Origin: Alloyangia pacifica
GTDB lineage: Bacteria > Pseudomonadota > Alphaproteobacteria > Rhodobacterales > Rhodobacteraceae
Direction of reading: 5' to 3'
Assembly: GCF_003111685.1 (NCBI RefSeq)
Contig: NZ_CP022191.1
Location: 62,001-126,000, forward strand
DNA length: 64,000 bases
Position numbers and translations under genes: made by a program. Below, piece by piece: positions 1-8,745 of this stretch (position 1 is its first letter; every line of letters starts with the position of its first letter). The notes beneath the pieces were generated by a model that saw only the letters and a list, made by a program, of their open reading frames with translations, did no database searches and had not been told where the DNA came from.

Positions 1-261
1 GTTGAGCCGACTGACTTGTGAATTCCGAAGTAAACACTGGCTATGAAGTACTACGGGAGTCCCGGCGAAGTGCACTGAATTTCCTAACGGATATGCTCAA
101 GAGGGCCTTCGCCGACCTCGAGGCCACTTTCTTCGATCAGATGCCGAACCCCGGCTCCCATCGGAGATGGTTAGGAGAGTAGCCTCACGTCTGATTGGTT
201 CGAATTTGTAGTAGCGCAAATTTGGGCGAGACAGGCAAACAGAACCAAGGAAGGGCCAAAA
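1..261. other. Left-edge region with no recognisable gene
   Basis: No recognisable gene lies here. A 29-codon open stretch on the plus strand (about 93-182) starts with ATG but has no visible family signature and may be the tail of a decayed gene. AAGGAAGGGCC just before 262 is the ribosome binding site of the following oxidoreductase. Confidence 0.4.
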
Positions 262-1263
262 GTGGCTAGTAACAAGCTTAGGGTCGCGATTGCAGGGGCC
301 GGAGCGATCAGCCAATTTCACCTCATCGGATGGCAGGCACAGGCAGACGTTGAGATTGTTGGGATTTGCGACCCAGACAAGGACAAAGCACACGCGCGAG
401 GGGAGGCCTTTGGTATCTCTCGCGTCTTTGCCGACATGGCGGAAATGCTGGACGAGACCCAGCCCGACGCCGTCGACATCATCACTCCGGTGGGCAGCCA
501 TGCGCGGCTGGTGCGCATCGCCGCCGACAAGGGCGTGCACGCGATGTGCCAAAAACCCATGACCCCTACGGTGGCCGAGGCAGAGGCTCTTATCGCTGAT
601 GTGGGTGAGCGCGTGCGTTTTATGGTCCATGAAAACTACCGCTTTCGTCCGCATTACGCTGAGCTCGCGCAGCGGATGCAGGACGGGGAGGTCGGCAGGT
701 TGCGTCATGCCCGGATGACGGTCCGCGCCTCGGCAGTATGGGACTACGAAGGCAAAGAGCCCTTCCTACTGGGACGCCAGCCTTACCTCACAGACTTCCG
801 GCGCCTCTTGGTCTTCGAAGTTCTGATCCACCATTTGGATGCCCTCCGCGCAATCATCGGCGAAATGGACGTGGTCAGCGCAACCCTGGACCGCATTAAC
901 CCGGCGCTGAAAGGCGAGGATGTCGCGTTGATACAACTCCGAGCTGAGAATGGTGCACTGGTCGTCATCGATGCCGACATCGCCGCTCCCGGACACCCGC
1001 CACTTCCGACAGACAGGTTAGAACTATTGGGCGATGCCGACACGCTAATTTACGATCGCGACCGGATCACGCTACTCTCGCAACCGGACGCCGTGTCACA
1101 GCATGACCTCACGGCCAACTACCAGGCCTGCTTCACCGGTGCGGTTACCGACTTTACAGAAGGACTGCGCAGCGGGCGAAAGTTCCAGACCGACAGGCTG
1201 GACAACCTCAAAACATTGCGGCTTATGGAGAGCATCTATCGCGCGGCGGGGGTCGAAGTCTAA
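262..1263 (+). CDS. Gfo/Idh/MocA family NAD(P)-dependent oxidoreductase
   Basis: This 333-residue protein belongs to the Gfo/Idh/MocA family, which oxidises or reduces sugars, inositols and related polyols in the cytoplasm. The N-terminal Rossmann fold is visible as VAIAGAGAISQFH (about residues 8-20). The family's EKP nucleotide-contact motif appears as CQKPM near residue 97, with Gln in place of Glu. The C-terminal half fits the substrate-binding alpha/beta domain, and the length is normal. It starts with GTG at 262 behind an AAGGAAGG ribosome binding site. The next gene downstream was a GntR regulator, now broken and separated by an insertion sequence, so the pair probably once belonged to a sugar-acid or polyol catabolic operon. 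The substrate cannot be read from the sequence. Confidence 0.9.
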   Translation: MASNKLRVAIAGAGAISQFHLIGWQAQADVEIVGICDPDKDKAHARGEAFGISRVFADMAEMLDETQPDAVDIITPVGSHARLVRIAADKGVHAMCQKPMTPTVAEAEALIADVGERVRFMVHENYRFRPHYAELAQRMQDGEVGRLRHARMTVRASAVWDYEGKEPFLLGRQPYLTDFRRLLVFEVLIHHLDALRAIIGEMDVVSATLDRINPALKGEDVALIQLRAENGALVVIDADIAAPGHPPLPTDRLELLGDADTLIYDRDRITLLSQPDAVSQHDLTANYQACFTGAVTDFTEGLRSGRKFQTDRLDNLKTLRLMESIYRAAGVEV

Positions 1264-1286
1264 CCGCACGCACTTCTACGACGGAT

Positions 1287-2345
1287 GGCGTTGTTGCAGA
1301 GATCTCATCGTGAAAGATTCACATCGCGAATCCAAGCGGTGAGACGGGCGTCATGAGCAAGCCCAAGCCCAAGCCCGCCCGCTACCGCACGACGAACTGG
1401 TCCGCCTACAACGCTGCGCTGACGAAGCGCGGGTCTCTGCTGATCTGGCTGGACAAGGAGATGGCTTGGCACGCGCCGCATGAGGGCCGCCCCGGACGCC
1501 CGCCAGTCTTCTCGGATGCGGCGATCCAGTTCTGCCTGTCGATCAAGGTGCTATTCAAGCTGCCGCTCAGGCAGACTGCCGGGATGGTCGCAAGCCTCCT
1601 GCGCCTCGCCGGGCTGGACTGGCCCGTTCCAGACTTCTCCACGCTGTGCCGCCGACAGAAGACTCTTAAGGTGCAGATCCCCTATCGCCGTGCCGGTGGG
1701 CCGCTGAACCTGCTGGTGGACAGCACCGGCATCAAGTTCCTCGGCGATGGCGAATGGCAGGCCCGGAAGCACGGTTTGCAAGGCCGTCGCCAATGGCGCA
1801 AGGTCCATCTGGCCATGGACACCGCCACTTCCGACATCCGCGCGGTCGAGTTTACCCCCAGCCGGGAAGGCGACAGCCCCGTCCTGCCAGACCTGCTGGA
1901 CCAGATCCCGGACGACGAAGACATCGGCACCGTGACCGCAGACGGCGCCTACGACACCCGCCGCTGCCATAGCGCCATCATCGCACGCGGTGGCACTGCG
2001 ATCATCCCGATCCGCAAGAACGGTCGGCCATGGAAAGGCGACTGCCCAGCTGCCCGGGCGCGCAACGAAACCCTGCGCGCCACACGTCACTATAGCAGGG
2101 CGTTCTGGAAGCGGTGGACCGGATACCATATCCGCAGCCGCGCCGAGGCCAGGATGCGATGCCTGAAGGCCTTCGGCGAGCGCATCGCCGCCAGAGACCC
2201 CGACCGCCAGACTGCCGAATTCCACATCCGCGTCGCCCTCATGAACCGCTTCAACGCCCTCGGCACAGCCGAGATCGTCCGCGTGACCTGAACCTGACGG
2301 GGAAAGGGCCCCCCACGCCTCAGGACGCCGTTCTGCAACAACGCC
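1287..2345 (+). mobile_element. Complete IS5-family element, IS903 group, with 9-bp target duplication
   Basis: The element is 1059 bp long. Its ends are exact 12-bp inverted repeats, GGCGTTGTTGCA at 1287-1298 and TGCAACAACGCC at 2334-2345. The 9-mer ACGACGGAT is present directly outside both ends (1278-1286 and 2346-2354), which is the target duplication expected for the IS903 group of the IS5 family. It carries one transposase gene and inserted 14 bp upstream of the surviving start of a GntR-type regulator. The intact ends, duplication and gene imply a recent insertion. Confidence 0.95.
1353..2291 (+). CDS. IS5-family (IS903 group) transposase
   Basis: This 312-residue DDE transposase moves the surrounding element. 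The N-terminus RTTNWSAYNAALTKRGSL is characteristic of IS903-type transposases. The catalytic core shows LLVDSTGIK (first Asp, about residue 122), TADGAYDTRRCH (second Asp, about 198) and a Glu within the C-terminal R-x-E region. The length matches the roughly 307 residues of IS903 transposase, and the frame is intact, so the enzyme is probably active. ATG at 1353 lies 66 bp inside the left inverted repeat. Confidence 0.95.
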   Translation: MSKPKPKPARYRTTNWSAYNAALTKRGSLLIWLDKEMAWHAPHEGRPGRPPVFSDAAIQFCLSIKVLFKLPLRQTAGMVASLLRLAGLDWPVPDFSTLCRRQKTLKVQIPYRRAGGPLNLLVDSTGIKFLGDGEWQARKHGLQGRRQWRKVHLAMDTATSDIRAVEFTPSREGDSPVLPDLLDQIPDDEDIGTVTADGAYDTRRCHSAIIARGGTAIIPIRKNGRPWKGDCPAARARNETLRATRHYSRAFWKRWTGYHIRSRAEARMRCLKAFGERIAARDPDRQTAEFHIRVALMNRFNALGTAEIVRVT

Positions 2346-2367
2346 ACGACGGATACAAACTTGAGCG

Positions 2368-2964
2368 GTGCCAGAAAGACCATCCTTCGCAGATCAGTTC
2401 TATAAGCACCTTCTGACGCGGAATACCGACGGAACTTGCGAATTGCGCATCCGTTTGCCCAACGAGGAATCTCTCACGCAAGAGTTCGGCGTATCGCGGC
2501 CCGTCGTTCGGGCCGCACTTGCCTGGCTCCGCACCAAGGGCATTGTCCAGTCACGCCGAGGGTCCGTGGCGGCTACGTCGTAAGCAGGTTGGGCGGCGTC
2601 CCGGCGGGACCAAGAGGACCTTCGCAAGATCGAGAAGGCACTGCGAAAGTTGGAAACTCGCTAGCAGGAAAAAGAACTGCCGACAGAAGCAGACCAGCGG
2701 TTTCACCTCGCCGTCGCGCGGGCCTCACACAACGTGTTCTTTGTCTGGACGCTTGAATTGCTGCGACACCAGATCGCTTTCGGCGTGTCCCTATCGCTTT
2801 CACTGACGATTCTGGATGAACCGCAGCGGCAGGTGAAAGTGCTGTCCGAGCACCACGCCATTTTGGATGCCATCCGCGCCAAGGACCACGGAAGTGCGGA
2901 ACGAGCCATGCGCGCGCGCATCACCGTCGCCAAGAATTGGATATGTATCGGCCAAGAACAGTGA
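2368..2964 (+). pseudogene. Frameshifted GntR-family (FadR/FCD) transcriptional regulator
   Basis: The reading frame is split. The first part (2368-2583) encodes a winged helix-turn-helix of GntR type (LPNEESLTQEFGVSRPVVRAAL). After about 2575 the expected continuation (GGYVVSRLGG) is in another frame, and the C-terminal FCD ligand-binding domain resumes at about 2690-2964 (HNVFFVWTLELLRHQI, EHHAILDAIRAKDHGSAERAM). At least two frame changes separate the domains, so no complete protein can be made. The IS903-type element lies immediately upstream and may have removed the promoter. It was probably the regulator of the oxidoreductase gene to its left. Confidence 0.8.
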
Positions 2965-3214
2965 TGGGCAGCTTTACGCTTACACTCTTCGCGGCCCCCT
3001 CATCGCGCGGTGTGATCTGACTTGGTCGTGGGCCTCGCAGACCGCGTTTCTGTTGCGGGTCGCGCCGGCCCGGCACTTGTTACGAAGGCCATGCGATAGA
3101 GAAAGAGCGCTCAGGGGAGATAATTGGGCCATTTCCCTCAACCCTCGTATAAGGTCAAAATATGTAACAATGATGATTTATTCAACCACAGAGTGGCGCG
3201 GATCTGCTCTTCGC

Positions 3215-3476
3215 CGTATCCGTCGGCGCACCGGCAAAATAGTATTCGGCAGTGGAAAAGATCCGCATCGTGCTTGAGGGGCTTCGCGGCGAGGAGAGCA
3301 TAGCCGAGCTTTGCCGGCGCGAGGGGATTGCGACGATCTAGAACTACATTTGGTCCAAAGAGTTCCTCGAGGCCGGCAAGAAGAGGTTTGCTGCTGATAC
3401 GGCGCGCCAGGCGAGCAGCCCGGAAGTGAAGGTCCTGCGGGTTGAGGTCAGCGCGCTGAAGGAGGCCTTGGTGCGC
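3215..3476 (+). pseudogene. IS3-family OrfA remnant (plus strand)
   Basis: The translated stretch VEKIRIVLEGLRGEESIAEL, followed by CRREGIA, an in-frame TAG, then WSKEFLEAGKKRFAADTAR, matches the N-terminal OrfA protein of an IS3-family subgroup. The remnant has an internal stop at about 3339, a frame change near its start, and no OrfB. It ends abruptly where a second transposase remnant begins on the opposite strand. The 250 bases before it (2965-3214) contain nothing I recognise. Confidence 0.7.
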
Positions 3477-3644
3477 CGATCTGCCGAACGGCTTCCGCGA
3501 TCTTCGCGCCCTGACCCTGTAGCACCTCGACCTGCCGCAGTTTCGTCATGATGCCTTCGGGCTTCTCTCGTTTGCCTCCAATCGTCGTAGTCCTCCGTGA
3601 TGCGGGATAAACTATCCCAAGGGGTGGACCACTTCAGTGGGGCA
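3477..3644 (-). pseudogene. IS3-family OrfA 5' remnant (minus strand)
   Basis: Read on the minus strand, 3549-3477 gives MTKLRQVEVLQGQGAKIAEA then VRQIG, the start of a different IS3 OrfA type from the neighbouring plus-strand remnant. Upstream of it the strand reads TGCCCCACTGAAGTGGTCCA ending at 3644, which looks like an IS3-type terminal repeat (TG...CA). Only the first third of OrfA survives. The two remnants meet at about 3476, so one IS probably inserted into or recombined with the other. The 3645-3765 stretch up to the efflux operon shows no gene. Confidence 0.6.
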
Positions 3645-3765
3645 AGACCATCGGGAGGCCGACTTGGTCGCAAGGTCCGGCATCCACGAAATCTCCACGA
3701 AATCTCGGCGGTTCTTCCATTGGCCGATGCCATTTGCCGGCGGTGTGACAGCAACGGGACGCACC

Positions 3766-4926
3766 ATGATACGCCGCAAGATCCTGATCCCCGCCTGCAT
3801 CGGCCTGATGGCCGGAGCGCTGGCCATCTTCCAGTTCGACAACCGGCCCCATCTGGCCGCGGCGGAAGAGCATGCCGTGGAAACGGCGGTCCACTTGACG
3901 GTGCGCCAGATCGAGTACGAACGGATCGTGCTCACGTCCGAATATGCGGGCCGCGTCTCTGCCCACCGACGGGTCGAAATCCGCCCGCAAGTCGGCGGGC
4001 TGATCCTCGAGCGGCACGTCGAGGAAGGCGCCCGGGTCTCGGCGGGAGACGTGCTGTTCCGCCTCGACCCGGCGCCCCTGCAAGCCGACCTCGGCGTGGC
4101 AGAGGCTGCCTTGGCGCGCGCCGAGATCGCCGAGACCTTTGCCCGGAGCGCCGCGGAGCGGTCGGATTCCCTGCTGAAGCGGAATACCGTCAGTCGGCAG
4201 AGCAACGACACCGCCCACAATGACCTGCACCTCGCGAAAGCCGCCGTTGCCGAAGCCCGCGCCGCGGTGGAGCGTAAGCGCCTTGACCTCGACTTCGCGA
4301 CGCTGCGCGCGCCCATCGACGGCTATGTCGCGGCCGGGCTCGCCGAGATCGGCGGGCTGGTCACGGTCGGAGGCGACAAGCCCCTCGCGGTGGTGCAGGA
4401 CCTGGATATGGTGACGATCGACCTGCGGCTGCCGGCGGATGACCTCGACGCGGTCATGATGGCTGCCGAGGCGGGGCTGGGGCCAGTCAGGGTGCTCAAG
4501 GACCGGGACGGCGCGCCGCCCCTGACCGGTGCGCTGAAATCCTCTGACGTGATCGTCGACCAGGGCACGGGGTATGTCGGCGTCCGTATCGAGGTCGCAA
4601 ACCCGCACCTGGCCCTGCTGCCGGGCATGTTCGTGCGTGCAACGCTCCCTCATGGCGTCGTCGACCGCGCCGTCTTGGTGCCGGAGGACGCTATCCTGCG
4701 CACCGGCGACGGCGGCGCACAGATTGTCGTCGTCTCGCGCGACGGTCAGGCCGCGCGACGCGATGTGCGGCTGGGCGAACGCGTCGGCAATCGCTTCATC
4801 GTCGCGTCCGGACTGAAACCGGGAGAGAGCGTTGCGGTGCGGGGGCAGGACCGCGTGCCAGAGGGTGTGACAGTTCCGGCTACGACGCGCCCAGCCGCCA
4901 CCTCACAACCTGATACATCCTCCTGA
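3766..4926 (+). CDS. RND efflux periplasmic adaptor (membrane fusion protein)
   Basis: This 386-residue protein is the HlyD/AcrA-type adaptor that links an inner-membrane RND pump to an outer-membrane channel. The N-terminus MIRRKILIPACIGLMAGALA is a signal anchor. A lipoyl-like half motif follows (VGGLILERHVEEGARVSAGD, about residues 80-100), then a hairpin region, the second lipoyl half (LRAPIDGYVAAGLAEIGG) and a beta-barrel C-terminus. I chose ATG 3766; an upstream in-frame ATG at 3637 would add 43 residues without a signal sequence and reach into the IS scar. The pump gene starts 13 bp downstream. No outer-membrane factor gene is present, so the complex presumably borrows a TolC-type protein. 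Confidence 0.92.
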   Translation: MIRRKILIPACIGLMAGALAIFQFDNRPHLAAAEEHAVETAVHLTVRQIEYERIVLTSEYAGRVSAHRRVEIRPQVGGLILERHVEEGARVSAGDVLFRLDPAPLQADLGVAEAALARAEIAETFARSAAERSDSLLKRNTVSRQSNDTAHNDLHLAKAAVAEARAAVERKRLDLDFATLRAPIDGYVAAGLAEIGGLVTVGGDKPLAVVQDLDMVTIDLRLPADDLDAVMMAAEAGLGPVRVLKDRDGAPPLTGALKSSDVIVDQGTGYVGVRIEVANPHLALLPGMFVRATLPHGVVDRAVLVPEDAILRTGDGGAQIVVVSRDGQAARRDVRLGERVGNRFIVASGLKPGESVAVRGQDRVPEGVTVPATTRPAATSQPDTSS

Positions 4927-4939
4927 AAAGCGGACGAAA

Positions 4940-7900
4940 ATGGCCCAGTTCTTCATCCTGCGCCCGGTCTTTGCCTGGGTCATCGCGATCTTCATCGCGC
5001 TTGCCGGGATCGTCACGATCCCGCAACTGCCCGTCGCCCAGTTTCCCGACATTGCGCCGCCCAGCGTCAGCATCTTCACGACCTACGCCGGGGCCGATGC
5101 GACGACCGTCAGCAACAGTGTGGTGCGGCCGATCGAAAAGGAACTCTCCAGCGTCAAGAACGTGCTTTACTACGAGTCCAGCGTGGACTCGACGGGCGGC
5201 GCGACCATTTCGCTCACGTTCAAGCCGGGGACCGATCCAGAGATGGCGCAGGTCGAGGTCCAGAACCGGCTGAAGAACGCGGAGGCCCTGTTGCCGGAAC
5301 CGGTGCGCCGCGCAGGCATCGGTGTCGAGGCGGCGGAATCGGGCTTCCTGATGGTTATCACGCTCAAGTCGCGGACCGGCGAGACCGATGAACTGAGTCT
5401 TGGCGAATACCTGACCCGAAATCTCGGCGAAGAGCTCAAGCGCGTGCCCGGCGTCGGGCGTGTGCAACAGTTCGGATCGGATCGGGCGCTGCGGGTCTGG
5501 GTCGATGCGGAGAAACTCTCGGCTTACGGGCTGACAATGAGCGACGTGACCGACGCCATCGCGCGCGAGAACGCACAGGCCGCGCCCGGCCGGGTGGGAG
5601 ATGATCCGACCGTGCCTGGCACGCGGATCTCGACACCGCTCACCATCGAGGGACAGCTGACGTCGCCCGAGGCCTTTGCCGCGATCCCCCTGCGCGCACA
5701 GACCGATGGTGCGCGTCTGGTTCTGGGCGATGTCGCGCGGCTGGAACTGGGGGCGCAGACCACGGCCTTCAGCGTCAGCAGCAATGGAAAGGCGGCGGCC
5801 GCCGCCGCGGTCCAGATGACGCCCGGTGGCAATGCCGTTCGAACCTCCGCCGCCATCGAGACGCGGCTGGAGGCATTGCGGCTTGCGATGCCCGAGGACA
5901 TGGAGGTCTCCATCTCCTACAACACCGCGCCCTTCGTGAAGGTGTCGATCTCCAAGGTGATCCACACGTTGATCGAGGCCATGGTGCTGGTCTTCGCTGT
6001 GATGCTGCTGTTCCTGCAGAACCTGCGCTACACGCTGATCCCGGCCATCGTCGCGCCGATCGCGCTTCTGGGCACCTTTGCGGTGATGGGGGCGGCAGGT
6101 TTTTCGATCAACGTGCTGACCATGTTCGGCATGGTTCTGGCCATCGGCATCATCGTCGACGACGCCATCGTCGTGGTCGAAAGCGTCGAGCGGATCATGG
6201 CGCGGCAGGGACTGTCTCCGAAGGAGGCAACCCAACAGGCGATGCGCGAGATCACCGGCGCCATCGTCGGCACGACGCTTGTGCTGACCGCTGTTTTCAT
6301 CCCGATGGGGCTGGCCAGCGGATCGGTCGGCGCGATCTACAAGCAGTTCACGCTGTCGATGGCGGTCTCGATCCTGATCTCCTCCGTCCTTGCCCTGACG
6401 CTGACGCCCGCGCTCTGCGCCACGCTGCTGCGTCCCGCCGCGCGCCATGGCAGGACCGGCGGCGTCTTCGGGCGTTTCAACCGGGGTTTCGCCGCCCTGA
6501 CACGGCGCTACACCGGTTGGGTCGGCTGGACCCTGCGCCGCGGCGGGCGAATGGTCGTTCTATATCTCGCACTGATCGCGCTTATGGGCCTCGCCTACAC
6601 GCGGATCCCGACCTCCTTCGTCCCCGAGGAGGATCAGGGCAACTTCATGGCGATGTTCGAACTGCCCGCAGGCGCCACGGCAGAGCGCACGCGCGACGTG
6701 ATCGCCGCCTACGAGGCGCATACCGCGACCCGCCCCGACATCCTCGAGAACACGGTGATCCTCGGGTTCGGGTTCTCGGGTTCGGGGCCGAATGCCGCGC
6801 AGGCATTCACCAGCATGAAGGACTGGGATAAGCGCACGACCAGCGTGGACGAGGAGATCGCCGCTGCCGAGGCCGCAATGGCGGATATACCCGAAGGGAC
6901 GGCCATGATCATGAAACCCCCGTCGATCGAGTCGCTGGGCACGACATCGGGCTTTTCGCTGCGGCTGGAAGATCGCGCCAATGCCGGCTCTGCCGCGCTG
7001 AAGGCGGCGGAAGACCAGTTGATCGCCGCGGCCGAGGCCAGCCCGCTGCTGTCGTCCGTGATGAGCGAGGGTCTGCCCGACGGCATGGCCATCGCGCTCA
7101 AGATCGACCGCGAGAAGGCGCAGGCGCTCGGGCTGGGGTTCGACGCGATCAGCGACGCCATCGGGACCGCTGTCGGGTCTACCTACGTGAACGATTTCCC
7201 CTATCGGGGGCGGATGCAGCAGGTGATCGTGCAGGCCGAGGCCGCTGCGCGCATGCATGTCGAGGACGTGCTGCGGCTCGAGGTGCGCAATGCCGAAGGC
7301 GGCATGGTGCCTCTGTCCGAGGTCATCACCCCGACCTGGGAAAATACGCCCTCACAGCTGGACCGCTACAATGGCTACCCGGCCGCGCGCATCTCGGGCG
7401 AGGCGGCAAGCGGCGTGTCCAGCGGTGCGGCCATGGCCGAGATGGAGCGCCTGGCCATGGCGTTGCCGCAAGGGTTCGCCGTGGAATGGACCGGGCAGTC
7501 GCTGCAGGAAAAACAATCGGCCAACCAGGCGCCGATGCTGATGGTGGCCTCCATGCTGATCGTGTTCCTCGTTCTGGCCGCACTCTACGAAAGCTGGTCG
7601 GTGCCCTTGGCGGTGATGTTGATGGTGCCTTTGGGTCTCCTCGGCGCCGTGACCGCCGTGCTGATGCGCGGCGCGGACAACGACGTGTTCTTCAAGGTCG
7701 GCCTCGTCACGATCATCGGGCTTTCTGCCAAGAACGCGATCCTCATGGTCGAATACGCCCGCCACCTGCGCGAGGGCGGCATGGGGATTCATCGCGCGAT
7801 CCTTCAGGCCGCGCGGCTGCGGCTCAGGCCGATCGTCATGACCTCGCTGGCCTTCATCCTCGGGGTCGTGCCGCTGGTGATTGCCAACGGCGCGGCTTCC

Positions 7901-8050
7901 GAGATCCAGAACGCCATCGGCACGGGTGTTTTCGGCGGCATGATCTCGGCCACAGTGCTGGCAGTGTTCTTCGTGCCCGTGCTTTATGTTGCTGTCAGCC
8001 GCCGCGCTTCGGCACCGGCACGTGATACATTGCAAGAGGTTGGCGCATGA
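4940..8050 (+). CDS. RND multidrug efflux permease (HAE1 family, AcrB/MexB type)
   Basis: A 1036-residue inner-membrane proton/drug antiporter of the HAE1 family, full length for the family. It has the two repeated halves, each with a TM1, a large periplasmic loop and TM2-6. The proton-relay aspartates appear as GIIVDDAIVVVES with Asp407 and Asp408, the same numbers as in AcrB. The TM10 lysine is seen as SAKNAILMVEYAR (Lys931). The N-terminus MAQFFILRPVFAWVIAIFIA is the typical first helix. Its stop overlaps the start of the response regulator (ATGA at 8047), so pump and regulator are translationally coupled. Substrates cannot be deduced; aminoglycosides, dyes or detergents are possible by analogy with AdeRS-AdeABC arrangements. 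Confidence 0.95.
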   Translation: MAQFFILRPVFAWVIAIFIALAGIVTIPQLPVAQFPDIAPPSVSIFTTYAGADATTVSNSVVRPIEKELSSVKNVLYYESSVDSTGGATISLTFKPGTDPEMAQVEVQNRLKNAEALLPEPVRRAGIGVEAAESGFLMVITLKSRTGETDELSLGEYLTRNLGEELKRVPGVGRVQQFGSDRALRVWVDAEKLSAYGLTMSDVTDAIARENAQAAPGRVGDDPTVPGTRISTPLTIEGQLTSPEAFAAIPLRAQTDGARLVLGDVARLELGAQTTAFSVSSNGKAAAAAAVQMTPGGNAVRTSAAIETRLEALRLAMPEDMEVSISYNTAPFVKVSISKVIHTLIEAMVLVFAVMLLFLQNLRYTLIPAIVAPIALLGTFAVMGAAGFSINVLTMFGMVLAIGIIVDDAIVVVESVERIMARQGLSPKEATQQAMREITGAIVGTTLVLTAVFIPMGLASGSVGAIYKQFTLSMAVSILISSVLALTLTPALCATLLRPAARHGRTGGVFGRFNRGFAALTRRYTGWVGWTLRRGGRMVVLYLALIALMGLAYTRIPTSFVPEEDQGNFMAMFELPAGATAERTRDVIAAYEAHTATRPDILENTVILGFGFSGSGPNAAQAFTSMKDWDKRTTSVDEEIAAAEAAMADIPEGTAMIMKPPSIESLGTTSGFSLRLEDRANAGSAALKAAEDQLIAAAEASPLLSSVMSEGLPDGMAIALKIDREKAQALGLGFDAISDAIGTAVGSTYVNDFPYRGRMQQVIVQAEAAARMHVEDVLRLEVRNAEGGMVPLSEVITPTWENTPSQLDRYNGYPAARISGEAASGVSSGAAMAEMERLAMALPQGFAVEWTGQSLQEKQSANQAPMLMVASMLIVFLVLAALYESWSVPLAVMLMVPLGLLGAVTAVLMRGADNDVFFKVGLVTIIGLSAKNAILMVEYARHLREGGMGIHRAILQAARLRLRPIVMTSLAFILGVVPLVIANGAASEIQNAIGTGVFGGMISATVLAVFFVPVLYVAVSRRASAPARDTLQEVGA

Positions 8051-8745
8051 CCGATGCCCTGATCCTGATTGTCGAGGACGAACCCGAGATCGCCGAGATC
8101 CTGGAGAGCTACTTTGCGCGTGAGGGCTTTCGGGTGATCTGCGCCCGCGACGGCACCACGGGCCTTGCGCATCACCAAAGTCTGCGTCCCGACCTAGTGG
8201 TGCTGGACATCAAGCTGCCGGGACAGGACGGCTTCGAGGTTCTGGCCGCGATCCGTCGGCGGGGCGACACGCCCGTCATCATGGTCACGGCCTTGGCCGA
8301 GGACCTCGACAAGCTGCAGGCGCTGCGGATCGGGGCCGACGACTACGTGGTCAAGCCGTTCAACCCGCATGAGGTGGTGGCCCGCGCCCGCGCCGTGTTG
8401 CGCCGCACGATGGGTCGGACGCGGGAAAGCCTGCTCCGGGTGGGCCCCCTGACGGTCGATCCCGGCGCCTACCGCGCCACGCTCGACGGTGGTGATGGGC
8501 CTGTCGCACTCGACCTGACGCCCACGGAATTCCGCATCCTCTCTCATATGGCGCGCTCCCGGGGCCGGGCCTTCAGCCGAGCGGACCTTGTGGATGCCTG
8601 CCTGCCCGAAGGATCGGCCCTCGACCGCACCGTCGACAGCCATGTCAGCAACCTGCGCCGCAAGCTTGCGGCGGCGGGCGCGGATGGCCTGCTGACCGGC
8701 GTGCGCGGGTTCGGCTACCGTCTGGATGCGCCCCATGGCGGCTAA
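8047..8745 (+). CDS. OmpR-family response regulator of the efflux operon
   Basis: A 232-residue response regulator. The receiver domain occupies residues 1-120, with the acidic pair in VEDEPE, the phosphorylated Asp54 (VVLDIKLPGQDG) and the conserved lysine in VVKPFNPHE. A winged-helix DNA-binding domain of the OmpR/PhoB type follows (LTPTEFRILSHMARSRGRAF and LRRKL). It overlaps the pump gene by 4 bp and the downstream kinase by about 20 bp. It presumably controls transcription of the operon it sits in, as BaeR and AdeR do; no operator was identified. Confidence 0.93.
   Translation: MTDALILIVEDEPEIAEILESYFAREGFRVICARDGTTGLAHHQSLRPDLVVLDIKLPGQDGFEVLAAIRRRGDTPVIMVTALAEDLDKLQALRIGADDYVVKPFNPHEVVARARAVLRRTMGRTRESLLRVGPLTVDPGAYRATLDGGDGPVALDLTPTEFRILSHMARSRGRAFSRADLVDACLPEGSALDRTVDSHVSNLRRKLAAAGADGLLTGVRGFGYRLDAPHGG

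Noticed and set aside
4880..6448. A 522-codon minus-strand frame inside the RND pump gene
   Set aside because: Its composition is dominated by Asp, Arg and His without fold signatures, and it lies antisense to a complete pump gene, so it is a codon-bias artefact.
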